A stretch of DNA of 40,265 nucleotides, taken from assembly GCA_039679375.1 (NCBI GenBank), contig JBDKVA010000095.1, positions 1-40,265 of the forward strand. The letters are read 5' to 3'. The translations under genes were made by a program, and so were the position numbers. Origin of the DNA: JBDKVA01 sp039679375. GTDB lineage: Bacteria > Bacillota > Clostridia > Acetivibrionales > DTU013. Of the stretch, positions 26,158-32,705 are shown one piece after another (position 1 is the stretch's first letter; each line of letters starts with the position of its first letter). The notes beneath the pieces are model-generated. The model was not told where the DNA came from. It did no database searches and was given only the letters and a program-made list of their open reading frames with translations.

Positions 26158-27165
26158 TTACCGGGCCTCGCCCAGGTAGATCGCATTGGTAAAGGCAATC
26201 ATTGTATTTCTGCTTTCAATCTCTCCAAACATTTCAGCACGTATCCATTTTAAGTCGGCAGTCTCAAAAACACCCGAAATACTTGCGGATCCGCATGGAG
26301 CAGTCCATCTCCCGATAATGCCGATATTACTTGCGATATGGATCATCAAATGATCCGGATCAAGCCTCCATTGTCTTTCACGTACTGAAAAGTCCAGATT
26401 CACATGCACCTCGAAATTGCTTTCCGCTGAGGCCGTATCCATCTCATTCCCTGAAAGATATTCACGGCCATTCGTACAGGACCGGGCGGAAATAGTAAGC
26501 AAAGGTCCTAAAGAAACACTGGAGCGGCCGGATTTGACAGCATGGATGAAATCCTTCTCACAAATGACATTGTTATCGTTTTCCAATCCAAGGTACGTAA
26601 CCGCATAGCATCCATTTTTGTATTCATTACCATGCCAGTCACTACCGCAGACTGCCGTGATCCTGCATCCCCTGTTCAACAGGCAGGTCCATAAATCATA
26701 AGCCCTTTTGTTTGCGGGATTCAGAGGAGGAAAGGTTTCAGACCAAACCTCAAGGTAATCCACATTGCTCCAGTCCGTTTCAAACTGCCAGTAGCAGCCT
26801 GTGCAGACAGGGCTCCCAAGCCTGTACGGATGTGCCACACCGGCAAGGCCACCGGCTTCATGAATCTGATCTATGCCTCTTTGTATATCAAAAGTCGATT
26901 TATCGCGCCAATCAACATACTCGTGGATGCCAAGCGCGATCATATGACCATGGAATGTCGTCCACTCCATTCCACGAAGGATTTGAATACCTGCCTTTTT
27001 CATCGCATCAGGTATCTCAAGCCACCCCGAGGCCGTATTGTGATCCGTTAGCGCAATGCACTCAAGACCTGCCTGCGCCGCCTTCACGGATAATGACCCG
27101 ACGTCCAGGCATCCATCGCTATTGTCTGTATGTGTATGAAGCTCACAGGGTATCCATTTCATCAT
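26158..27165 (-). CDS. PHP-domain metallohydrolase, CehA/McbA-like
   Basis: The product (about 335 residues) shows the four PHP metal-binding motifs: ELHTHTDNSDG at the N terminus, ALTDHNTASG, VAHPYR and VCGSDWHG. CehA/McbA-family members are metal-dependent hydrolases of esters, carbamates or phosphates. Two adjacent ATGs (27165, 27162) follow AAGGAG; the frame is open to a GTG at 27189. It overlaps the preceding ORF by 23 bp, and that ORF looks like the N-terminal domain normally fused to this one. From context it may remove phosphate from, or otherwise hydrolyse, an inositol derivative; this is inference. The C-terminal ~110 residues look like a beta-rich domain. Confidence 0.85.
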   Translation of the reverse strand: MMKWIPCELHTHTDNSDGCLDVGSLSVKAAQAGLECIALTDHNTASGWLEIPDAMKKAGIQILRGMEWTTFHGHMIALGIHEYVDWRDKSTFDIQRGIDQIHEAGGLAGVAHPYRLGSPVCTGCYWQFETDWSNVDYLEVWSETFPPLNPANKRAYDLWTCLLNRGCRITAVCGSDWHGNEYKNGCYAVTYLGLENDNNVICEKDFIHAVKSGRSSVSLGPLLTISARSCTNGREYLSGNEMDTASAESNFEVHVNLDFSVRERQWRLDPDHLMIHIASNIGIIGRWTAPCGSASISGVFETADLKWIRAEMFGEIESRNTMIAFTNAIYLGEAR

Positions 27166-27625
27166 CCTTACGATCTCCTTCCCACACACATAACTTGTAA
27201 TGACAGTTTTCTGTCACGACTGCATGGACACTTACCGTTACTTTCCATAATCCCCTGGTTATTTCGCCCGGGATAAATCCGGGAGAAGCTGAATCGTCCC
27301 CGATAAAAAGGTGCTGTTTTTGAGGATGCCTGTGCGCACATCCTCTAAAACCCATACTGTCATCCGCGGAAATCGTCAACAGGTTGCATACAGGCCGGTA
27401 CCTTTCCCAGTTTTCAGCCATCTTTTCCCCATCTTCCGGTGCGAACTCCATTAAGCACTTGGTGATCAGTTCCCTGGATTTTTCACGGTCCTCAAGAGTT
27501 TTGGGCTGGTAGAAGAAATCAATATTCAGGCGTCTGCTTTGCTTCACCATATCGAAGGTATATGTAATTTGTGTACGTGAACAGAAAGGCGTCAGATTGC
27601 CTTCCGTCAAAATCAATATGCTCAT
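27143..27625 (-). CDS. stand-alone N-terminal domain of a CehA/McbA-like hydrolase
   Basis: The 160-residue protein has no catalytic motif of its own. Its pattern of an RGCAHRHP segment, then IGDDSASPGFIPGEITRGLW, then a YKLCVW strand resembles the beta-sandwich domain that precedes the PHP domain in many CehA/McbA proteins (as I remember it: RGW...IG..ATPGYLPGPI..G.W). Here it is a separate frame that overlaps the PHP gene by 23 bp, with a ribosome binding site for the PHP part inside its 3' end. The two products probably form a complex. A frameshift that split one gene is the alternative. It follows the phospholipase gene by 39 bp with a GGGGGG site. Confidence 0.65.
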   Translation of the reverse strand: MSILILTEGNLTPFCSRTQITYTFDMVKQSRRLNIDFFYQPKTLEDREKSRELITKCLMEFAPEDGEKMAENWERYRPVCNLLTISADDSMGFRGCAHRHPQKQHLFIGDDSASPGFIPGEITRGLWKVTVSVHAVVTENCHYKLCVWEGDRKDDEMDTL

Positions 27626-27664
27626 TGCAGCCCCCCCGTGTATACTTCCATCTTTGTATTCTGG

Positions 27665-28576
27665 TCAATTAAAATTTGTATTAATTATGAGTGAGCATTT
27701 GCCAGTATCGGCAAAATCCATAGCTGTGATTCCGTACCTTCCGCTGGTATTAGATGTAAAGTAGGTAACAAGCTTGGGATTCATAAAATTGGAGACTGTT
27801 GTTATGCTCGGCAATATTCCATACAGCATTTTATACCCGCTTGAAAAATTTATGTACAACCGGTCAAAATTCTGGGACTTCGCTTCTGTATATAAGTTCT
27901 GAATCAATGTCCATTTTGCGTTATTGTCCGGAACAACATACTTATCCTGTATTTTGAGCTTGGCAAAGCCATTGTCAATAGTGAACACAGTATTGTCCGC
28001 CCAACTTGTAGCATCAATACCCTTAGGAACTGTTACGGCATTAAACCTTCGGAGTAAAACTATTTTACCCCTTGCCTGCCCCAAGGTAGGTATCGTAGCC
28101 GTCAGGCACCATTTATCAGGATTTTGCGCTACATAGGAATCAAATGTTTGTTCAAAGGAACGTGTGTTATTTGAAGGTGTGTGCTCTTCTTTAATGCACA
28201 TTATGATACATTCGGAAGGATTACTGTTTAAAAATCCTATACAGTCATCCAGAACGTCATCAAAATATATGTGCTGAAACACTAAACCATGATGTATAGC
28301 AAAGGTGTCATCAATATGCCGGCATCTGATATCCAGATAGCGAACTCCTGCAGCCAGTTGTTCTGCAATCGTCAGATCCTGGCACTTGGCTGTGCCTGAA
28401 ACAGGCTCGTAACGCGCACCTGAATCATGTGTCCCTGGAATGGACAGCTGCGTGAGACTTTTGCTGCCATCAATTGTCCCCATCCAGTTGGAACCCGTAT
28501 AAGCGCCGATATCAAATGTTGTCAAAGAAAGCATGACCACCATGGTCGTTAACATAACCAGTACTTTCTTAAACAT
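27665..28576 (-). CDS. secreted phosphatidylinositol-specific phospholipase C
   Basis: The 303-residue protein has a signal peptide (hydrophobic core 5-20, cleavage near 25). A PI-PLC X domain follows: SIPGTHDSG with catalytic His50 and Asp51, RYLDIRCR with Arg84, and AIHHGLVF with the second His (95 or 96). These correspond to His32, Asp33, Arg69 and His82 of the Bacillus cereus enzyme. Such enzymes cut phosphatidylinositol, and some cut GPI anchors, releasing diacylglycerol and inositol-1,2-cyclic phosphate or inositol-1-phosphate. AAGGAGG precedes the ATG. It has its own operator copy 87 bp upstream and opens the operon with the PHP and GDPD genes. The absence of a C-terminal Y domain is normal for bacteria. 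Confidence 0.92.
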   Translation of the reverse strand: MFKKVLVMLTTMVVMLSLTTFDIGAYTGSNWMGTIDGSKSLTQLSIPGTHDSGARYEPVSGTAKCQDLTIAEQLAAGVRYLDIRCRHIDDTFAIHHGLVFQHIYFDDVLDDCIGFLNSNPSECIIMCIKEEHTPSNNTRSFEQTFDSYVAQNPDKWCLTATIPTLGQARGKIVLLRRFNAVTVPKGIDATSWADNTVFTIDNGFAKLKIQDKYVVPDNNAKWTLIQNLYTEAKSQNFDRLYINFSSGYKMLYGILPSITTVSNFMNPKLVTYFTSNTSGRYGITAMDFADTGKCSLIINTNFN

Positions 28577-28662
28577 AGTCTACATCCTCCTTAAAATTAC
28601 TGTGTATTTACGATAATTATATATAAGGATTGTTAATACAATATTATGAATAAGTAAAACCT

Positions 28663-28684
28663 GATATCGATTACGGTATGCCAA
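28663..28684 (-). promoter_or_regulatory. LacI-type operator with -35 box before the phospholipase gene
   Basis: The plus-strand copy gatatcgattacggta (28663-28678) shares the 12-base core of the other three operators. On the minus strand TTGGCA (28684-28679) sits at the same offset as TTGACA in the importer and lacI promoters. The -10 at the same offset (ggtttt) is poor, so the exact promoter position is uncertain. Confidence 0.65.
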
Positions 28685-28762
28685 TAACTATCCACATATC
28701 TTCCGCAGATTGAATTTGTTCTGCATCACCTCCCTTATCTTCTTTTTAATATACAAAATCAT

Positions 28763-29680
28763 CTACATGCTGTCTCTTTTTTGGATCAAGTCATAAAAAT
28801 GCTCAACATTTTCATGAGTATAACTGTCATCCATTCCTCCATAGAATGTTACGGCTAGATTGCCCGAGGCGGTGGCAAACTTGGCGCAGCGTTCCAGATC
28901 CCATTTTTTGATGAAGCCATAAATAAAGCCTGCTCCATAAAGATCCCCTGCCCCTGTAGAGTCTACAGCCTCTACTCCGTTGATTGCAGGAATGTTCAGC
29001 ACCAAGCTTCCCTGTTTTATCAGGCTGCCGTTTCTGCCCAATTTTACTACTGCGATATCGGCATATTCTCCGATCCTCATGAGCGCTTCTTCCGCAGTAC
29101 TGGCCCCGGTAATGCTCATCGATTCGATTTCATTTGTCATAAAAACATTACAGCTTTCTACGATATGTTTGATATCGGCAAGCTTGATCTTCTCATCCCA
29201 GGCCGTATCGACTGATAGAGTTTTATTATACTTTCTGGCAATATCTATAATTGGCAGATGCATGCAGTCGTCCATATACGCATGGATATGCGAACACTGC
29301 TGCGCATATTCTTCAAGCCTGCTCACGATTTGATTGTAATCAAATGGTGCAAAATACGTGGCAAAGCCCCGTTCATCTCTCATTGATAGAACTGCCGAAA
29401 CCGATGTCCTGTATGCATCATTCCTTATTACAGCCGACATATCCAATCCTGTTTTTAGCATGTAATCATGAACAATCTCCCCCAGAGGATCATTTCCCAG
29501 AGTGGTACAAAATAATGTTTTCACCCCAAGCCGTGTCAACGCCGCAGGTGTATTCACCGCTCCTCCGGCTTTGATCAGGAAGTCTCTGCTCTTTGATTCC
29601 CTGCCCAATACAGGAAATGAATCCATATCTGTAAAAATGAGATCACAAAACGATTGCCCGATACACAAAACATCATACAT
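28763..29680 (-). CDS. PfkB-family sugar kinase
   Basis: The 305-residue cytoplasmic kinase has the PfkB N-terminal motif (AGGAVNTPAALTRLG) and the C-terminal ATP/catalytic signature DSTGAGDLYGAGF with the base Asp. Start is the ATG at 29680, 8 nt after GGAGG; an earlier in-frame ATG (29695) lacks a site. It lies 32 bp after the GH4 gene and is co-transcribed. PfkB enzymes phosphorylate sugars or nucleosides. In this locus it is the only candidate for the missing 5-dehydro-2-deoxygluconokinase (IolC), but I see no IolC-specific motif, and a kinase for a sugar released by the GH4 enzyme is just as likely. Confidence 0.88.
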   Translation of the reverse strand: MYDVLCIGQSFCDLIFTDMDSFPVLGRESKSRDFLIKAGGAVNTPAALTRLGVKTLFCTTLGNDPLGEIVHDYMLKTGLDMSAVIRNDAYRTSVSAVLSMRDERGFATYFAPFDYNQIVSRLEEYAQQCSHIHAYMDDCMHLPIIDIARKYNKTLSVDTAWDEKIKLADIKHIVESCNVFMTNEIESMSITGASTAEEALMRIGEYADIAVVKLGRNGSLIKQGSLVLNIPAINGVEAVDSTGAGDLYGAGFIYGFIKKWDLERCAKFATASGNLAVTFYGGMDDSYTHENVEHFYDLIQKRDSM

Positions 29681-29712
29681 TAGGATGTCCTCCATTTTTC
29701 CGGTCTCTTAGG

Positions 29713-31089
29713 CTATTTCCATTCCCCGATGTATTCCCTGTGTGCTTCGATATACCTATCTGCAAGATTTTTCGCCAAAGTATAGGAGTTTACAAGAGGA
29801 TGCACCATAAGAGCTTCCCTTGCAAGTTCTATGCTCTTTAAACGTATGGATTTTACTGCAAGCCTTTCAAACAATTTGACCTGCCTTATCAGATTCATCT
29901 GGATCTCCGGCACTTCACCTATCCTTGCCGGCTTAACGCCATCCAATCCGGCGCGGCAGGTTATCTCCACGATATCATCATCCCGCAATCCGTCAATTGA
30001 CCCTGAATTAGGCACTAACAGCACCATCTCTTTTTCTTTGCCGTTTTGGCAGCTTTCTATAAAATCCAGTGCTACTCCGGCATAACCGCCGTTAAATTCG
30101 CATTTTGACAGCAAACCTTCAGGCGCCTTTTTTGTTTTATCATGAGCCGACCCGGACTCTATTGCCATATAGCTGTTTTCTCTCTCGCTATAATACTTGA
30201 GATAAACCTCCAAAGCTTTTTCGAAGTCCTCCCGGACTCTCAGCGCGGATAATTCGGCATTCATTCTGGTATTGATCTCAAAGATGGTTTCTCCTCTGGT
30301 TTTACCCGATTTTTTTATGTTCTGAACCGCTTTTTCCCTGTGATAAAAATAATAAAGGTATCCATTCAACAGCATCCCCTGGGATCTAACAAGGTCAGGG
30401 TCGAAAAGCCTCATCTCGGTTTTTTTATATAATTCCTGCGAATCGATCAGTTTATGTACTATTTCTTCCCCATTAAGCTTTATACTCCTGAACCATGACA
30501 GATGGTTCAATCCGAAACATTCTGCCGAAAGCTGCCCGTGACGAGCGCCGGTCAGCGCTTCAAGCTCCTTCATGAACTCACTGGGGCCGTCGCAGATGCC
30601 GTATACATTCTCAAAGCCCTCATCCCTGAGCGCTTGTGTTACAAGACCCGATGGATTTGTAAAATTGAATATCCGTACTGCCGGCTTTGCGTACCGCTTA
30701 GCCATATCGCAATAAAACTTCAATGCCGGAATTGATCGCATAGCCATTGCAAATCCTCCGGCGCCTGTGGTCTCCTGTCCGAGTATGTCATATTCCAGCG
30801 CTATTTTTTCATCAAGGATCCTGCCCCTGTCCTGCCCGACCCTCAGTGTAGTAATAACAAAATCGGCATCCTTTAAAGCTTCCGCCGGATCAGAAGTGAG
30901 AATGAATTTGATTTTTTCATTCGTTCTCAACGCTATTTCTCTGGCAAGGCCGCCGTATATCGTTAACTTTTTTATATCGTTGTCCATGAACACGATTTCA
31001 TTCAGATTCAATTGTTCAGCTCTGCTTACAATGGTTCCTGCCAACAGAGGAGACCTTACTCCCCCTCCTCCTAAAACTGTCAATTTCAT
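29713..31089 (-). CDS. glycoside hydrolase family 4 enzyme (NAD and Mn-dependent)
   Basis: The 458-residue protein has the GH4 N-terminal NAD-binding fold (MKLTVLGGGGVRSPLL), the FNFTNPSGLVTQAL motif, a metal-ligand Cys in YGICDGPSEF, the metal-ligand His in FGLNHLSWF, and a Tyr-rich NGYLYYFYH segment at the catalytic-base position. GH4 enzymes cleave (often 6-phosphorylated) alpha- or beta-glycosides by an oxidation-elimination mechanism in the cytoplasm. The CDGPS sequence differs from the common CNxPxG, so the substrate is not obvious. With an inositol regulon, a glycosyl-inositol is a reasonable guess. It heads a two-gene operon with the PfkB kinase, behind its own operator. Confidence 0.88.
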   Translation of the reverse strand: MKLTVLGGGGVRSPLLAGTIVSRAEQLNLNEIVFMDNDIKKLTIYGGLAREIALRTNEKIKFILTSDPAEALKDADFVITTLRVGQDRGRILDEKIALEYDILGQETTGAGGFAMAMRSIPALKFYCDMAKRYAKPAVRIFNFTNPSGLVTQALRDEGFENVYGICDGPSEFMKELEALTGARHGQLSAECFGLNHLSWFRSIKLNGEEIVHKLIDSQELYKKTEMRLFDPDLVRSQGMLLNGYLYYFYHREKAVQNIKKSGKTRGETIFEINTRMNAELSALRVREDFEKALEVYLKYYSERENSYMAIESGSAHDKTKKAPEGLLSKCEFNGGYAGVALDFIESCQNGKEKEMVLLVPNSGSIDGLRDDDIVEITCRAGLDGVKPARIGEVPEIQMNLIRQVKLFERLAVKSIRLKSIELAREALMVHPLVNSYTLAKNLADRYIEAHREYIGEWK

Positions 31090-31112
31090 ATCGCTTTACC
31101 CCCATATACCGA

Positions 31113-31136
31113 ATTGTATTGGTATCGATTACAATC
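31113..31136 (-). promoter_or_regulatory. LacI-type operator and promoter of the GH4/kinase operon
   Basis: The operator ggtatcgattacaatc (31121-31136) lies 32 bp before the GH4 start. A minus-strand TACAAT (31118-31113) immediately beside it could be the -10 box. No good -35 is seen at 17 bp, unlike at the lacI and importer copies. Confidence 0.7.
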
Positions 31137-31141
31137 CGGAT

Positions 31142-31170
31142 TAAAAAAATTAGGTATATTTATGATACCT
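31142..31170 (-). terminator. short terminator of the lacI-type gene
   Basis: On the minus strand a 6-bp stem (arms 31165-31170 and 31152-31157) is followed by a run of seven T residues just after the regulator's stop codon. The stem is weak but the U-tract is good; it separates the regulator transcript from the GH4 promoter. Confidence 0.5.
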
Positions 31171-31176
31171 TCGGCA

Positions 31177-32181
31177 TTATAATTTTCTGCAGCTTTCACG
31201 CTCCACAAGCCTGTGCTTCAATACGATCTGATCAAGAAGCTCCGTGCCGTTGTTCAGATGATCCAGTAAAACCTTAATCGCCATCGCTCCCATTTCTTTA
31301 ATGGGCTGCTGCATGGACGTCAGCTTGGGACGTACGAATTCTGTCATTCTGCTCCCGTCAAAGCCCATTACCGAGAAATCATCGGGCACCTTATAGCCGT
31401 GATCGATAATACATCCCAGCGCTCCTACGGCCATATCGTCACTGGCTGCAAAGACTGCGGTCGGCGCCGGTTTGCACTTTAAAATCTCTTCCATAAGAGT
31501 ATAGCCGCTTTGTACCTTGTAATCTCCGAATCGTATATACTGCTGATCTACTTCAAGGCCATTGTCCTTCATGGATTTCTTATAGCCTTCATATCTGTTT
31601 TCCCCGCTTGTGACGTCGCGGAGGTCGCCGCCTATATATGCAATATTTTTGTGTCCCATGCCGATCAAATACTTCGTTGCATCATATGTAGCGCTGTAGT
31701 CGTTTATAATAATCGATAAAGCATTTACGTCAACCGCTTTGCAGCTGCAGAAAATAACCGGCATCTGAAGTCCGTCGATCAGGTTCTTAATGCGGTCATC
31801 TATCTTCTCATGCATTATGATGATTGCATCTGCTCTTATTTGCTTAAAAAGATTCAGATATTTCAATTCCTTGTCAAGGTTCTCTGCGATATTGCACACC
31901 ATGATATTGTAGTTGTTTACACTGGCATTTTCTTCGATGCTGCTGAGAATCGTCGAAAAAAAGCTTGAAGTCAGGTCAGGGACGATCACTCCTATAATAT
32001 TGGACTTTTTCGTAACAAGGCTTCTTGCTATATAGCTAGGTGAATAATTCAACTCCTCAATCGTATTCAGTACGGTTTTCATCAGCTCCTCGCTGACGTT
32101 CTTGCCGCCGTTCAATACTCTTGAAACCGTTGCAACGGATACCCCTGATTTCCTGGCTACATCTTTTATCCTAGCATTCAT
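31177..32181 (-). CDS. LacI-family repressor of the inositol-lipid regulon
   Basis: The 334-residue protein has an N-terminal LacI helix-turn-helix (IKDVARKSGVSVATVSRVLN, residues about 4-23). The hinge helix follows (YSPSYIARSLVTKKS), then a periplasmic-binding-protein-like effector domain (IGVIVPDLTSSFFS, FAASDDMAVGAL, VMGFDGS). The ATG at 32181 is favoured over one three codons upstream because of spacing to GGGATGG. A copy of the shared operator sits in its own promoter, and three more lie before the neighbouring operons, so it is probably autoregulated and the repressor of all of them. The inducer would be an inositol compound; CcpA itself is unlikely given the locus-specific sites. Confidence 0.9.
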   Translation of the reverse strand: MNARIKDVARKSGVSVATVSRVLNGGKNVSEELMKTVLNTIEELNYSPSYIARSLVTKKSNIIGVIVPDLTSSFFSTILSSIEENASVNNYNIMVCNIAENLDKELKYLNLFKQIRADAIIIMHEKIDDRIKNLIDGLQMPVIFCSCKAVDVNALSIIINDYSATYDATKYLIGMGHKNIAYIGGDLRDVTSGENRYEGYKKSMKDNGLEVDQQYIRFGDYKVQSGYTLMEEILKCKPAPTAVFAASDDMAVGALGCIIDHGYKVPDDFSVMGFDGSRMTEFVRPKLTSMQQPIKEMGAMAIKVLLDHLNNGTELLDQIVLKHRLVERESCRKL

Positions 32182-32278
32182 GGCCGCCATCCCAAAATTA
32201 TTTTGTGCTGTATTAGCCTTAGTAAAATATGATTTTCAGTTTTCTTACTTATAAAAATGTAATGATTTTGTCATTTAT

Positions 32279-32307
32279 AGTATAAGATATCGATTACAAT
32301 CTGTCAA
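32279..32307 (-). promoter_or_regulatory. autoregulated promoter of the lacI-type gene
   Basis: On the minus strand TTGACA (32307-32302), 17 bp and TATACT (32284-32279) form a near-consensus promoter. The spacer is the operator gatatcgattacaatc (plus 32286-32301). The arrangement is base-for-base parallel to the importer promoter at 25221-25249. Confidence 0.87.
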
Positions 32308-32334
32308 TACTTCAGAAAATATCATTTTGGATAG

Positions 32335-32363
32335 TAAAAAGGGCGGTATTAAATTAACCGCCC
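32335..32363 (-). terminator. intrinsic terminator after copZ
   Basis: A GC-rich stem gggcggt (32341-32347) with accgccc (32357-32363), extendable by A-T pairs, is followed on the minus strand by TTTTTACT. It lies 27 bp after the copZ stop codon. Confidence 0.8.
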
Positions 32364-32389
32364 AACTATCATAAAAACCAGATCTCAGG

Positions 32390-32599
32390 TCATTCGATTT
32401 TTGTCGCCTCGTAACCCGCATCTTCCACGGCTGCCTTGATTTTTGCATCCTCTACCGGCTTCGCCAGTTCAATGACGGCCACCTTCCCTTTCAGATCGAC
32501 CTTAGCGGATTTTATGCCGCTTACTTCCTTTAATGCTTCTTCAACATGGCTGGCGCAGTGTCCGCAAGTCATGCCTTCGATAAAAACCTTCTTCGTCAT
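32390..32599 (-). CDS. copZ: copper chaperone CopZ
   Basis: The 69-residue cytoplasmic protein is a single heavy-metal-associated domain with the metal-binding motif GMTCGHCASHVEEAL (two Cys) near the N terminus and the typical ferredoxin-like strand pattern. It delivers Cu(I) to CopA, encoded about 100 bp upstream on the same strand. The ATG at 32599 is preceded by GGGAGG; an ATG three codons earlier directly abuts that site. A copper-responsive CsoR or CopY gene is not visible in the window. Confidence 0.93.
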   Translation of the reverse strand: MTKKVFIEGMTCGHCASHVEEALKEVSGIKSAKVDLKGKVAVIELAKPVEDAKIKAAVEDAGYEATKIE

Positions 32600-32705
32600 G
32601 AAAATCATCCTCCCTATTATTAATCAAATGATATACATATCAATCACGGGATTCCCAAGTCGCCCGTACTCCTTCGGAATAACAGCGGTATTTCTATTAT
32701 CGGTT

